Shown: positions 23,011 to 35,086, numbered from the stretch's first letter. The stretch: DNA of 64,000 nucleotides from Porites lobata (GCA_942486035.1 CALNXK010000046.1:1313501-1377500); one strand, 5' to 3'. Numbers and translations: made by a program. Notes: generated from the sequence alone by a model not told the origin.

Positions 23011-24960
23011 ATTTACTCAATTTTGCGCCTACGTTGGAAAACGTCTATAGTTTTGACTCTAAAAGCTCTAGCTGCTCATCCTCTTTTGTGTTATCAGTGT
23101 TCAACGACTTCTCCATCTTCTAAAGCTGGTATTAAACGATCAACGAATCGTTTTGCATTTGAAACAAATCACCTGGCATCGATCGTTTTGATTTGAATGT
23201 TGATACTTGGTAACCAGGCGAATTTTTGTGCATGTGCTTCACCCAAGATGGCAGTTTGTTTACAGTCATTTCCACACTGCGATCTTGCGCTTTTTTCAGA
23301 CCTTTATTTTCCGCAGAAAGCTCCCAAATCTGTTAATGGAACTGTGAGGACTCTTTTATCACAGTTATTTTGATAAACAAGGGCTTAATTTTACCAGATT
23401 TGGCAGTTAATTGACAAAATATTAAGGCTCATGTATTACGCGATCGATTTCATCTTGATACTACCAATGCATGCACTGATGTCAATACGCCGCAACCAAG
23501 ACAACTGACTTGTTTATGGGACAAAAACGGAGTCCTTGAGTATTCACAGCTTTAGAAAACAATGCTTTTTGTGTTGATAGGTATGACTTTTTGGCCTTTG
23601 ATCGAAACACGTAACCTTTTTTGCTTTTGTTCACGTAGGTCAATGGCCGTAATCAGCGTCATTGGAAAGCATGTCGTTGTAGTTAAGGTGAACATTGCCG
23701 AAAATGGCGGTTGCGCCTTATAGCTGGGTATTTCAGTTTGAAAAGTTTGGGGTGCGTCTTATAACTGAGTGCGCCTTATAACGGAAAAATTACGGTAACT
23801 GTATTCACCGTACGTTTCTGATTACTCAGTTTCTTGCAATAAAGCTTTGGGTAAGAATACCCTTGCAGATAGGAGATAGTCCACTCTTCCACTTTTTGTG
23901 TACCAGCTTTCACTCTGAAATGTGCTAGCGTTCACAAACTTCGTGTAGTGTAACAATTTATTTTAGCTTGGCCATAATTAACTTTTCAACACTTACCAAA
24001 TAGGCACACAAGCAGAACAAACGAAATATCAGCCTTCAATATCATTTGGTGACTTCTAATGGCTAAAATGAAAAAAGGGTATGAACTATTAATTTAACTT
24101 TAAATTTTAAAGGGAGATCAAATGGATGCGGTATGCACTTGTTATTGTTTCATACTACAAAAGAGTTTTGCAGTACAACTAACCTCTTAAAAATCACGCA
24201 TATCACATAAACAGACATGGCAAAGATAACATAAGCCATGGAATTACAAAATTTACGAAGCAATATATATATATAAGTTTATAATTAAAGGGCTCATGTT
24301 TAGTTGCGATTGGCCAATTCATGTTACACACTGCGAAAACTTAATGTGAAGTGCTTGTTGCAAGAAAAATTATCCTTTGTTGGACCAAATTGTGTACCCT
24401 GGACCAGGGCGCAATTACGTTTACAGCACAGAGCCAGTCGCAAGCACTGTTACATCAGTTTACTAGTCCAGAATTTGGATATCACAGCTGACTGGCTCCT
24501 AATGATCACCTGAGGGACTTTGAATTTAGAAGGTACGACAATTACTTAACAAGAATAGGACACCACATGAAAGAATATAATGACCTCAAACTGTGCTGAT
24601 TATGTAACGATAACAACTTCCTCAGTGTTTTTGCGATGGTAAGTTTTGAAACATTACTGAAGGAAAGTATTAGTTAGGTGCAAGGCAAACAATTGATGTT
24701 TAATTTCATGGGCACAAGCTAGGATGTTCAGGCCGTCTTGATGTTGTCATTACAACTTCAGTGACTATTGTTTGACTGTGCATGCAACAGTGAATCAAAT
24801 GGGATTAGCAGGCATACCAAAAGTCCTATAACAATTGTTATTTGTCCCGTTATTGCCCTTATACTGAAATGGCATCCAGAACACTTTTTTGTTTATGCTA
24901 ACAATGTAAACTTGCAAAGTTGCAAATTACATTCTATACCGAGATTTGTCAAACTTATTA
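23011..24960. other. Gene A intron sequence, no gene recognised
   Basis: Mostly unassigned. Near 23,710-23,800, GCGCCTTATA occurs more than once (TTGCGCCTTATAGC, GTGCGCCTTATAACGG), which looks like the end of an interspersed repeat. Short frames at 22,938-23,123 and 24,304-24,513 have no domain signature. Confidence 0.5.
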
Positions 24961-24984
24961 GTATACTGTACGTCTGGTATACTT

Positions 24985-25268
24985 ATAGTATACGTGGCGT
25001 CAAAATAGGGCCAGTTTTTTCTAACCTTGTCTTGTTGATAAATCGGTGAATAAAGATTGAAATCCCTCTGCAGCGTAGTAACTTAATGTTAATTGAAAAT
25101 TGTAAAATCAACGCTGTTCAATGCTGCCTTTCTTAGGGTACAAGACTAAATCCCGTTAAAAAGTTTGTAAATCGGGAAAATCAGCTCAGAATCGCTTCGC
25201 TGAGTTGCCCGACTTATCAACAATACAAGGTTAGAAAAAACTGGCCCGATTTGTGACGCCACTATACT
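24985..25268. mobile_element. Small inverted-repeat element
   Basis: The left block TATACGTGGCGTCAAAATAG, then GGCCAGTTTTTTCTAACCTT, mirrors the right block AAGGTTAGAAAAAACTGGCC, then TGTGACGCCACTATA. About 65 bases per arm, interior about 150 bases, non-coding. Confidence 0.8.
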
Positions 25269-25754
25269 ACTTCGTTTATGAAAACCTACTCTTTACGTTT
25301 TACATGGATAATCAGTTTTTTTTAAATTTCTGGTTTCAAGTGTAAGAGAAACTTCACTGCCTCAGGCTGACTTATTGTCGCTGATAGCTCACCTGGGGCT
25401 TGAATTCCAAAGCGACCCAAATCTTGTAAAAAAAATTTTCCCTGAAAACTCTTTTTTCGGGGCGCACCGGAATGCAGGTGCACTCCAAATGCACGGTATT
25501 GTTTGTGTATTTGGTTCATTCTCAATCATAATGGAACTAAAATAATATTACATCATCTGGCTTAAAGGGATACTCTATACCTAAAAGCAACGTATGCTCA
25601 ACAGATAGTATTTGCACTATTATTACGGGAAAATGACAAAAAAAATCGAAAGGCAGAAGTAAAAGCCCGAAAATTGTCGGAGAAAAGCGTGATTTCTCCC
25701 CTTTCAGGACCGGAAGTGAAATCGCCGATTTGTTAGGAAACGTGATCAGGATTT

Positions 25755-26746
25755 CATGACGATATTGTTAGCAATGTTCGACAGTTCAGTGTTAGATGTT
25801 GGTGCAAAATTTACAAGCTGATAGGTTAGTGATGAAGTATCTAGGGTTCTGAAGAAATCAGGAATTACAGGTGTACCAAGGTTATTTCTGATATTGACGA
25901 TTTTCTCCTCAAAAAAGTGGACGCATTTATTGGCAAGATCAACTGCAGAAGAGTACGTAGGGAAAAGTTTATCTGCTTTCCTGTGGAGAAGACGAGTAAT
26001 TGTGCAAACAAGGTTTTGCTGTCACTTTCAGCTGAATATATAAGGCTAGAATAGTAATCCATTTTTGATTTGAAAATGTTGTTCTTTACAACAGTGTGTT
26101 GGTCAGTATAAGATTGGTAGTCGGAAGTGAGTCGGGAACGACGCCATCGCCCTTCAAGCCTACGACGGATAACTTTCTGCTTCTTGATTTCCTCACTGTA
26201 CCAACGGGGAAGAGGCCTAATAGTGATGACTCTTTTACGTAAAGGAGCATGTTTATCCAAAATCGAAGAAAGAACAGAATCATATTGATCACAGAGCTCT
26301 GACAGGTCCAACGAAGGTGAGTTTTATAGTGAAGAGGAGTGAAGATCAGTCCATAAACTGTCTGAATCAATGTTGCATAGTTTACGAGTCATGACGGTGA
26401 GTTTCGCGTTAGGTGGTTTCTTGATAGCAAGGCTGCAGTGAACTGCAAAGTGATCAGAAATGACAGGATTGTGAACTGATAAATTTGAGACAGATGTTTC
26501 ACCTGATCTTGTGATAATAACATTATTGTTCTTGTGTATTGGAGTACAAAGATTGAAGATATCCAGATTAAAACAATTTAAGAGATCCAGGAACTGACTT
26601 GTGGTGCTGTCAGATGGATAATTAACATGGAAATTGAAATCTCTATTTAAGAGTAAATTTCCAAGAGAGGACACTAGGCGTCCCAGTAGCATGGAAAATT
26701 CATCAAAAAAAGCAACGTGCATGCGTAAGACTTGCATGATTTGCAC
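25755..26746 (-). pseudogene. LINE fragment: end of endonuclease and linker
   Basis: The frame at 26,324-26,746 encodes the C-terminal half of an apurinic-like endonuclease domain (GNLLLNRDFNFHVN, THKNN-like block, IITRSGE, PVISDHFAVHCSL). The catalytic Asp of the GDFN block is preceded by Arg instead of Gly. The frame at 26,311-25,865 continues with the linker (LDKHAPLRKRVITIRPLPRW, then KMDYYSSLI). The break between the two frames shows decay. Traces run on to about 25,755. The RT domain is absent. It lies in the 15 kb intron of Gene A, in sense orientation. Confidence 0.85.
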
Positions 26747-26824
26747 TCATATAATACATGTCAAAGAGATTTGCTCCATCTGCCGATAGCTAGGACAACT
26801 AAGTAACAGGGCTTCTTTAGGTTC

Positions 26825-26955
26825 AGCAGAGCCAAGATCTGGAATATGCTTCCTCTGGACCTGAGGAGTGAGCCTGGTATTCATAAGTCTGCGTTTGGCT
26901 TAAAAAGCACTTTAGATCCAAGCCTAATTGAACCTTCCTAGCTTTTGTTATACTT
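26825..26955 (+). pseudogene. LINE C-terminal remnant
   Basis: One frame reads SRAKIWNMLPLDLRS, then KSAFGLKSTL, like the last residues of CR1-type reverse transcriptases (AKIWN.LP pattern). It abuts the opposite-strand endonuclease fragment, so it is a separate insertion. Confidence 0.5.
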
Positions 26956-27654
26956 TATAGCTGTACCACTTTTTATTCATCTTGTTTTTCCTTTTACATC
27001 AGGGCCCCATTCAAACCAGCCTCGCTGAACTGTGCAGACCTCACTAATAGTCAGGTCTCTTAGTGCAAAATATAGACCAGATCGTTACAGACGCGACAAA
27101 AGTGTCAAATTTGGCACAGAGCTTCCTTAGCACCTGCTGATTAATACTGGAGGGGGGGCATTACAAATGGTCCTAATTACAGATAAGGGGGGGTTAACTT
27201 TCACCTATAATAGCAGATTGGGTTCGCTGTGGTGAGTACTGTTCTTGTTTGATTTGAATAATAAACATTTGTTTCAAATTCTTAGGTTTTTCATTTGGTA
27301 ATGTTTAGTTGTTGTTACACTATTCAAAATAGTTTTACCTGTACGTAATACTGACTAGTGCCAAGTCTCCACAAAATAAGCGTGGCCATGTTCACTGTGC
27401 GGTTATCAGTGTCACTGCTAAGACTTGTCAGTGATAATATCGTTACATATCAATTTAAACAGATCACAAAGCCAGCTTTCAAAGATGTCATACAATAACA
27501 TAAAACCCAAATGTATCACTTCCTAAACAACAGAATCGTTAAATTTTGACATGCCAAATGAACGACCTTATGAACCGTAACTGACAACGCGCCTACTTTG
27601 TAATTGTGCAGCTAAGATAAGATTACAATTACTTCGTTGGTAACTGGTTTATTA

Positions 27655-27966
27655 TTGTTGTGGCTTTCTATTGTTACCTTTAATAATTACGTGAAGCCAA
27701 GTGAATTTTGCGCGAATTTGATGCATCACGAATCCGACCCCGACTAGCCAGGGTTACCTCACCTTGAAACGTTGACATGGCAAAATTTGACCTCAACTGA
27801 GAGGGTTACCCGGTGTGGCAGACCGGGCTACCCAACTTGAAGGGTCACCCCACCTATCATGTAGACGTGATCAAATTAAAATGAGATATTACATGGACAG
27901 GCGAGTTACTCCACCTAAGTGGGTTACCATGCCTACCTGGGCCCCCCCCTCCATGTAAACAGGCCC
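27655..27966. mobile_element. Right half of the GGGCCTGTTTACATGG MITE
   Basis: It aligns colinearly with about 22,560-22,881, including TGAATTTTGCG, CGAATCCGACCCC, GAGAGGGTTACCCGGT, GGCAGACCGGGCTACCCA and the end CTCCATGTAAACAGGCCCT. The left half is missing. Confidence 0.8.
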
Positions 27967-30500
27967 TAAAAGTTAGCCCGGCCCCCTTTGTACAGTTTCA
28001 GCAGTTAAACCATTCACCATTTATCATTTGAGTCAATCTTGTACCACTTGAGTCTCACTTTTACGACTTGACAACCTGTTATTATTTTTGGACATGAGTG
28101 CTTCAGTGCCACATGTAGAGGCTTCATGATAAACTGTGCTGTTTTTTGAAGCTTGGGCTAACTTGATTCTTTTTTTTCGTTTATGAGACCAGATTCTTTT
28201 TTGTTTGTTTTTGCTTTGTAAAGCTTAGACAAACTGCGGGAATTGTAAATGCTATGACTTGTGCCATGATGCTTGCTTCTCTGTCAAAACATGCACGTGT
28301 GTCCGGCAGATAAAGGCATCCAGGCCTATGTTAAGCTCAAAAATTAATTACCTCCTTAGGAAAGAACTATTTTGGGTTCTGTCATTTCGTTATTTTCTCT
28401 TCATGAACAGCTGTCATAAATCCCTGATAATAAGTGATACAACAGACTCTTTGACAATTTCTTTTTTCTGAAATTTTGTATGTGAATCGCTATGCCATGT
28501 GCTTTCTTTAGCTTAAAATGACATGTAATGACGAGTAATACTTGATAAATAAGGCTTAAGCCACGCAATAAGGCCTTGTCCAATTGAAATACATTAGAAA
28601 AGGAGAAGAGAACCGCAGAAGCCGAGTACTTGCAAGTTATGAAGCAAAGACGAGGCGATCTTAGAAATGACTTATGAAAATGTGGGCGGACTGTGGACTT
28701 GCTTTAAGGGCACAGTAATAATCAACTTAATTATACAATCAATAAGCTAATAATGAATGGGAATGCCAGATGTTCGAGTGAAACTGTTGTTTACAACATG
28801 ATTTAGAGCATTCTGAGTGACTTAAGGTATTAAATAACAATTTTCAATCAAAACACCACAGGGCCCCTGGCAGGTGAAATTTAAAGTAATTAAAATTATC
28901 CTGTTTAGCATGCTTCAGTGGCATATTTGCATTGGGCACCCCCTTTAATATTCATAGTACTGCAATAAGCTATCGCTGTGCTAAGTTTGGTGCTTTTATC
29001 AACTCTGTAACGATCCTGACCTTAAGAAACCAGACTATAAATATTGTTTAAATTAAAAATAAAATAATTTTTTCCTAAATGAACCAGTGCAAACGCTGGG
29101 CGAGTCGATCAGAGGAGGTCAGCTGTGCAGCTTTAAGAAGTAAAATGGCTTGTCCTTGAGAATAAACCCCTTGGTTTCTAGCAAGACCTGGGAAGAATGA
29201 TTGCAAAACATGTACTGTATGTAATACAGGTAAGGCAACTACTAGAAACTATCAGAAACAGCCACTGACATATACATCATTATGAAAATGACCAGTCAGG
29301 AAAAGGCAAGGGTATCAGTCTGTCCAGCTGCAAAGGCTGATGAAACTCAACTGAAACCTATGTAATGGTGGTATTTAAAGGGGCACAATCGAGCATTGTT
29401 GGCCTGAGAATCCTACAAATGTCCTGTAGAAGATGGCATCACTGAGTCAATGAAACCTAAGTAATAACTATAATTGACGCTGTTCGAGCCGAAGTTCCCC
29501 CAAAAAACGAAGAATGGTTGGGGCCAGTTGGAATAGAAGACTCAAGCAAATTTATAGGTGAAATTGCTTTTAACTTTAGCTTTCAGAGGGTAGTTCCCAG
29601 TTAGAAGTAAAGAAAATCTAGAAATAAAACATGGCTGGTGTACTTGGAAAGCCACCTTTAAAAGCTAGCTCTTATTCAATATAATTTATGGTTTTTATGG
29701 TCTGAAGTTTAATCGAAATGTGCTCCATCACTTTGAGTTGAGACACCCTTGAAGGCATCTAGTAACTCAGGGTTTGCAAATTTTACTGATGAGTGGAGTC
29801 ACTGTGACTTCTGCTTCACAAATTTTGCAGTCATTTTGGAATATCTGGAGTCAAGTATTACAACGAAAAAAGCCATTTTCAGACTTTCCAGCACGTGGTC
29901 CTGGCATGCATACACTATCGTGAGGGGCATCGTGAGGGATACACGAAGTAGCTGTGGGGGTCCATTGAGCTGGAAAGCTCAAATCCATGATGACGTTCAT
30001 CGAGTAAACTTTGATCGTAATTTACCCTCTTCCTGTTTTGTTGTGCAGTATTCTATAATTTTGATTTAATTATGGTTTACAACGTTTACAATTAACGTAA
30101 ATTGTATTTGTTGCGAATAAGGTAAGGACAAAACTGTGTTTGTTACCGAAAATTTCTGGAGTCCAAGTGACTCCCTCCGTAACCCCTGTGGAGTCATCTG
30201 AACAATTTTGGCGTAAAATACGCCAAATTTGGCGCATTTGTCAACCCTGTAACTGTAATAGACAGCACCGATGCCCAGGCACTGATGCAGTATTAGACAT
30301 TCCAAACCACATGTAATTTGCAAGTCCATGTTTCTTTTGGATGAAGAGCTAAGTGGATGACCACTAAGCTGATAGAAGAACATTCTTATTCACTGTTTAA
30401 TTCTTCACTGATGGATCAATTATGTTTCAATCCTTAAAGACAAACCAATTTTAAAACTTAAGAGTTACAGAAACACATGCAACCACGCATTACCACTTAC
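27967..30500. other. Gene A intron sequence, no gene recognised
   Basis: AT-rich. Frames at 28,259-28,471, 29,749-30,069 and 30,066-30,383 lack domain signatures. A small palindrome TTGGCGTAAAATACGCCAA lies near 30,209-30,227. Confidence 0.5.
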
Positions 30501-30758
30501 TCAGCATTTTCACTGGTGATTTTCTGTATCCTTTATCAGTCAAGGCAAACACTTGTACATTAATCTTTGTTTCTTTGGGCTTTTGAGAAGCTGACTTTAT
30601 CTGCAAAGTATGGTAAAAAATCTCCAGCGACGTGGTGGCTCCAGTGAAATAATCATCACGTACATCCGGTCCTGATACCTTTACCATGTACTGTTTTGCC
30701 TCGCGCAAGGGATGAAATTTCAATTTTGATCCATCAATGACGTCAAAAGACAGGCCAA
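30501..30758 (-). CDS. Gene A exon: fibronectin type III-like domain
   Basis: A 258-base, phase 1-1 exon of the Ig-superfamily gene. The acceptor TGTTTTTCAG ends at 30,759 and the donor is A followed by GTAAGT at 30,500, close to consensus. The 86 residues read like a membrane-proximal fibronectin type III or similar beta-sandwich: SFDVIDGSKLKFHPL, the YMVKVSG strand, and near the end INVQVFALTDKGYRKSPV, which matches the Y/V.V.A....G.S.P pattern of strands F and G. The conserved Trp of strand B is not evident, so the assignment is by pattern and position between Ig exons and the membrane exon. The final A joins GT at 15,513 to give Ser. Confidence 0.72.
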
Positions 30759-31266
30759 CTGAAAAACAAATATTACATTTCACAGAAAGTATCAGACATG
30801 GCTAAAAAAAGTTAGTTTTGTTGATTTACTTCTTTGAGTGTTATTTTGACCTGTGTTTATACTGCATTCCATTAATGTTGCTAAAGGTTTTGGTTAATAA
30901 CCAGCAAAAATCTGTAATGTAGTTTTATTTCTTTCCAGACAGAGTACAAGTAGCGCAGTAACAATTTCTAACCTCATTCAGTGTATAGTAGAAACACTAG
31001 CCTCTAGCCCCTTGGACCCTATGTTGGCAAAAACATGTAATATACTTGGAGTCCTTATAAATAAATAAATATATAAAGAAAGAAAGAAAGAAAAGCTGTA
31101 GATGGATAGGTAAATAAAATTGACAGACCGATCTGCAGTTAGATAGACTAAGGATTACATTGTTTCAGCAAAGTCCTGTGACAATAAAAAAGAAGAGTCA
31201 AAAACATTCTCACATCCTTGGTAATGAATTTCTAGGAACTCAAACAAAGAGCAAAAGTGGGGAAAA
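30759..31266. other. Intron sequence between fibronectin-like exon and tandem repeat
   Basis: AT-rich intron with a small (AAAG)n run near 31,075-31,095. Nothing else recognised. Confidence 0.5.
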
Positions 31267-31634
31267 CGAACCAGCTTAAGCCAGCACAATTTGTAGATTT
31301 ACATGTACCTGAGAAAAAGTGATCTGGTACAAAGGCCACAAAAAAGATTATAAAAGCATCTAAAGGCAACGGTTTTTTTAAGATAGTCACATTGTCAACA
31401 GTGGGAAGCACAGAATTCACCAAACTTGACAGAACTTAAACAGTAATGTAACGAACCAGCTTAAGCCAGCACAACTTGTAGATTTACATGTACCTGAAAA
31501 AAAGTGATCTGGTACAAAGGCCACAAAAAAGATTATAAAAGCATCTAAAGGCAACGGTTTTTTTAAGATAGTCACCTTGTCAACAGTGGGAAGTACAGAA
31601 TTCACCAAACTTGACAGAACTTAAACAGTAATGT
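31267..31634. repeat. Tandem duplication, 185-base period, two copies
   Basis: Copies at 31,267-31,449 and 31,452-31,634 are almost identical (CGAACCAGCTTAAGCCAGCA ... ACTTGACAGAACTTAAACAG). Each yields the same minus-strand frame of about 60 codons, which is a by-product of the duplication. A TTTTTCTCAG-like acceptor string occurs once per copy, but no exon is supported. Confidence 0.85.
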
Positions 31635-31649
31635 TTTTGTATTCTTTTA

Positions 31650-32033
31650 AGGATTAAACCTGTGAAGAGCACAACTGTGAACTTGTTGAGAAAGTTATTT
31701 TAAAAGTAGGTTGAGTTTGATCGTCCGGGTGAACGTAGTCCTGAATAGGACTGTTGTTGTTGACAATTACCGACATTTCAACAACCTGTGCGGTAGTCGT
31801 CTTCAGAGTCAAAGTGAGTTGTATCACGTCAGTTGATGGTAGTATACTCTGGTTGCTGATCTGATTGGTCAATAACGATGCAATGTTATTGGTCGTCTGT
31901 TAGTTAAGCTGTGATGTTATTGGGTATGAAGACTTGTTATCAGTAATTGGTGAGTTTCGATCCGCCTATTGTCACAGTTAAACAGTCATCTATTTTTAGT
32001 CAAACTGTCGGTTCTCCAGTCATTCTCTCGTAG
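31650..32033 (-). repeat. Sequence downstream of the Penelope-like ORF
   Basis: This stretch follows the stop codon of the Penelope-like element and probably belongs to it. A 72-codon frame at 31,654-31,872 (SILPSTDVIQLTLTLKTTTA ...) has no catalytic motif I can name. Start and end are approximate. Confidence 0.4.
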
Positions 32034-32126
32034 TTAGTTTTGCTTGATCTCATCAATAAGTCGTTTGTGCGTTGCTGGTAACTGTTGGCTACGATTCAGA
32101 AGCATTTGTTCTAAGTTAGAAAACCA
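32034..32126 (-). pseudogene. Penelope-like element: C-terminal end of ORF
   Basis: The last part of the polyprotein (FSNLEQMLLNRSQQLP ... RLIDEIKQN and TAA at 32,036-32,034). It continues directly from the LESW-ending segment at 32,659 once the MITE between them is ignored. Confidence 0.75.
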
Positions 32127-32211
32127 GGCCCCGGTTGTTCAAACGTTAGATAGCCCTATCCACCGGATAAATCACTATCCAGCGGATAAGTATTAGGGAA
32201 ACTAATTGCAC

Positions 32212-32246
<35 letters not shown>

Positions 32247-32658
32247 CAGGGTGTCCAGTTCCGCCAACTTGAAAGGAATTTGCATATAATCACCTTTGAT
32301 TAATATAGAACCACGCTCGACCTGTAGTTAAGCATATCATTCTGATTACAGTGTAACTGAGCCAATAAACTAAACGTTACTGATCATTTTCACTCCTTCT
32401 AAGCCCTGAAAGTTGATCTAAATCCTGCAAACGTAGATGCGGAGGACTCGTAGCCTTTATCATAACCCTGATGAGGTGCCGGGAAGCTATCTTTGTCGAC
32501 AGAAGTACTCTTGCTTTTCCTATATTTCCCCTATTTTTTTTATGCAAAGTTTCCTATTTTTCCTTTTTTCTCAGTCCTGAGTTTCCTATTTTCCTATTTT
32601 TGAGCAACCATACTGCTGGACACCCTGATAGCGCTATCCAGCCTTTGAACAACCCAGG
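32127..32658. mobile_element. MITE (GGTTGTTCAAA ends) inserted in the Penelope-like ORF
   Basis: The left end GGCCCCGGTTGTTCAAACG and right end CTTTGAACAACCCAGG are inverted repeats. Inner blocks ATCCACCGGATAAATCACTA and its mirror GATTTATCCGGTGGATAGCG follow. A 3-base CCA duplicate flanks it (32,124-32,126 and 32,659-32,661). Removing the element plus one CCA leaves the element's reading frame open across the site. It contains the hAT-like element at 32,248-32,626. Confidence 0.85.
32248..32626. mobile_element. hAT-type MITE nested in a MITE
   Basis: A 379-base element with terminal inverted repeats AGGGTGTCCAG / CTGGACACCCT and a perfect 8-base target duplication GATAGCGC (32,240-32,247 and 32,627-32,634). 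An 8-base duplication with AGGGTGTCC-like ends is the hallmark of hAT transposition. The interior is pyrimidine-rich with repeated TTTCCTATTTT and no transposase. Confidence 0.88.
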
Positions 32659-33263
32659 CCAGCTTTCTAAAGTAAGATGTTGATAGTAGTCTGTAGAATA
32701 CGTTATACATGTCACAGAGTCCCAGTCAATTTGATGTTTTGTCTGCAAATGGTGCTCAGCAATGTGACTGTTGACGTCACCATTCCTCGTCACTCGTTTG
32801 TGTTGGGTCAGTCGTGTGCTAGGGTTTCTGCCAGTTTTGCCAATGTAAGAAGCCTGGCAGTCGCAGCATTTGATGTTCTATACTACTCCCTGTCTGTCCT
32901 TCGCTTTTTTTTTGTCCTTGACATTGGTAAGCAGTTGTGTGCAACACGTATATTGTAAAGTTGTAATATATGTGTGATAGTTTCAGGGGTGCTTCTAGTG
33001 TATGGCATAGTCGCTGTTGTAACAGGGTGCAGAGTTGATGTTGGTCTGAGTGTTGGAATCAGTGTTCCTGTGAATGTTCCGTCTAACAAAGTCCGTGTTG
33101 TAATTGTTCTTACTAAAAACGTTAAGATAACCAGTCTCGTCTTGTAGGCTGTCAGGTGAGTCACAAACTAGTTGCGCTCGTCTCATCAAAGTCTGGATAG
33201 TAGTACCCTTGTGAGAGGTCGGGTTGTACAAAGACTGGTCTAGTAATTGGTCGGTATGTGTCG
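32659..33263 (-). pseudogene. Penelope-like element: GIY-YIG endonuclease part
   Basis: C-terminal part of a Penelope-like retroelement. It holds the RT-to-endonuclease linker (LYNPTSHKGTTIQTLMRRAQ) and the GIY-YIG nuclease region (IKCCDCQASYIGKTGRN at about 32,880-32,825, then TRLTQHK). The HIAEHHLQTKHQIDWD block and ending TLESW follow. The first nuclease motif is damaged by an in-frame stop (minus strand, near 32,882), and a frameshift separates the two longer frames, so it is a fossil. Penelope-like elements pair an RT related to telomerase with this nuclease. Confidence 0.85.
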
Positions 33264-34630
33264 AGAGGGGAGGTACAGGAGGGTAAATCTCCCTCAGCTC
33301 CTCCCTACTTTTTCAGCCAATTTCTCTCCCCTCCCTAAACTTGGTTTAAAAATTGGTGGCGGGCAACAAACAATTCCTGCACCAAGTCGTAAAGGAAGTT
33401 TTCTGATCTTCGGAGCTTCGCCTCTACACCAACATAGAGCACGAAGATTGCATAACCACCGTATGTCATGCATACGAAAATTTTTGTGGAGAAAAAGCCC
33501 TTTGGGCCCTGTGGGCCCAGATCTCCAAATTCTGACCTTATTACAGACCAAAAAATGTCGTTATTCACCCCAGTTCTCAGACCCGGCCTCTAAGAAAGTG
33601 TCATCATTACCGTAATGATTCTATTTAGCGCCTTTCTTCCAATAAGCGCCCCCTTTCAAATAAGCAACCCCGTTCGAGTGTGTTTTTGTTAATCAGTACT
33701 CCCAGTCTATTAGGCACCCCCATTCCAATAAGCGCCTCCATTCTAATAAGTGACCCCATTCTATTAAGCGCTCCTATTTTAATATTATAACATTAGTGTA
33801 CGGGTATGTATCAACCGAGGTTCATTTTCCTTAATTTGCTCACAAACGGTAATGCCACGTTACAAAACAAGGGTCCTTTCGACGGGATTATCGAATCGGA
33901 CGTTGAAGAAAGCACACTGAGAAAGCTTTTATTTACGGTATTGATGTAGGTGACACTGTAAAAGATATCGGCGTAGAAATAGATCAAAATTCCCTCACAT
34001 TAACTGAACAGTACATTCACCAAATATTTGTTACTGTTACAGCTTCTGTTATTCTTCTGTTTTTAAAACTATTAAAGTTTTGTTTTGAGCATTCGGTTGT
34101 TTCTCAAAAAAGAAATAAGTGCCCTGTCACGAATAAGCGCCCTCCATTGAGGTACCAAAAGTAAATAGGCACCCCGGGCACTAATTCGAATCATTACAGT
34201 ACTTAAATTAGCTAGAACAGCAACAAAAAAATTTGTTAAAATCCATTTCGAATTTGCATATTTAATTTGTCTTTCTTTCTCAGTCATTTGAAGCTGAAAT
34301 GATAACTACGTTCATACACTTCGGTAGTTCCCTCGAAAACCATACCCGATAGGCAAAATCTATACCTGTTTTTAGACCAAAATGCTCCTTCCCCCCCCCA
34401 AAAAAAATTTTCGATTCCTGGTTTTTTTTGGGTAGTAAAATCTGGCAAGTATTTTCTTGTCATCATGCAAGCTAAAATAAGCCCTAAAATTACCTCCTCA
34501 TCGATATCTCTCTACTACTACCACAACATTTAATTTTCTCCCTCCTTCTTACATTTTCGCCCCGATTTCTCCCTCCTCCCTACTTTTTCAGGTCGTTTCT
34601 CCCTCCTCCCTATTGTGTACCTCCCCCCTC
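33264..34630. mobile_element. 1.37 kb element inserted in the Penelope-like ORF
   Basis: It is flanked by the direct repeat TGTGTCG (33,257-33,263 and 34,631-34,637). Ends are similar inverted repeats (AGAGGGGAGGTACAGG; right end ATTGTGTACCTCCCCCCTC). Without it and one flank copy, the Penelope reading frame is continuous. The interior has CTCCTCCCTACTTTTTCAG twice near the ends, another nested MITE at about 33,611-34,200, and no transposase. Open frames at 33,247-33,615 and opposite are not genes. Confidence 0.8.
33611..34200. mobile_element. MITE nested in the 1.37 kb element
   Basis: The left end ACCGTAATGATTCTATTTAG mirrors the right end ACTAATTCGAATCATTACAGT. AATAAGCGCC / GGCGCTTATT words recur in both arms. 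Confidence 0.7.
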
Positions 34631-34637
34631 TGTGTCG

Positions 34638-35086
34638 GTTTTCTGTAAATAGTCGTTTGTGGTTTGTTGTTGTCGTAATTGACCAAGCAGCCTAGAAAAG
34701 GTATCTTACCATTTTCTTCGATCTCCTTGGTGAACTGTATGTCGGCATTCTCTCTGTTAAGGTGTTAGTGAAAATTGTTGATTCCATGTATGGTGGTGAA
34801 TGTGTCGTCAATATAACGTAACCAAAGAGGTATAGTTCGCGTGTTGGTAGCTAGGGCTTGTTCCTCGATGTTTTGCATGACAATTTCTGCTACAACAACA
34901 GAAACTGGAGAGCCCATAGCTGTACCATGTAACTGTTTGTAGTTTTTGCCGTTGTACTGAAACTACGTAGAAGCCAAACAGAGGTTGAGTAGGTCCATAA
35001 TGTCGTCTGTAGGTAGTAGTAATTCAACAGTAGAGTTCTTCATGGCGTTCTCAGTACAGACTAGAGCCAGTTGAAGTGGAGTATTG
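34638..35086 (-). pseudogene. Penelope-like element: reverse transcriptase part
   Basis: Palm domain of a Penelope-like reverse transcriptase. It shows HGTAMGSPVSVVVAEIVMQN (block 4) followed by LWLRYIDDTFT, with the catalytic YIDD at about 34,818-34,807, and FLGCLV and TTIYRKP toward 34,640. An in-frame stop lies upstream of the AMGSP block. The N-terminal third is absent beyond 35,086, where a (TGAATG)n tail of another repeat begins. It is in intron DNA between the fibronectin-like exon and the third Ig exon of Gene A, sense orientation. Confidence 0.88.

Noticed and set aside
29749..30383. Opposite-strand 105-106-codon frames
   Set aside because: They have no recognisable domain and no supporting splice sites.
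31232..31608. Two similar 63-codon minus frames as duplicated exons
   Set aside because: Similarity comes from a tandem DNA duplication; codon content and borders do not look like an exon.
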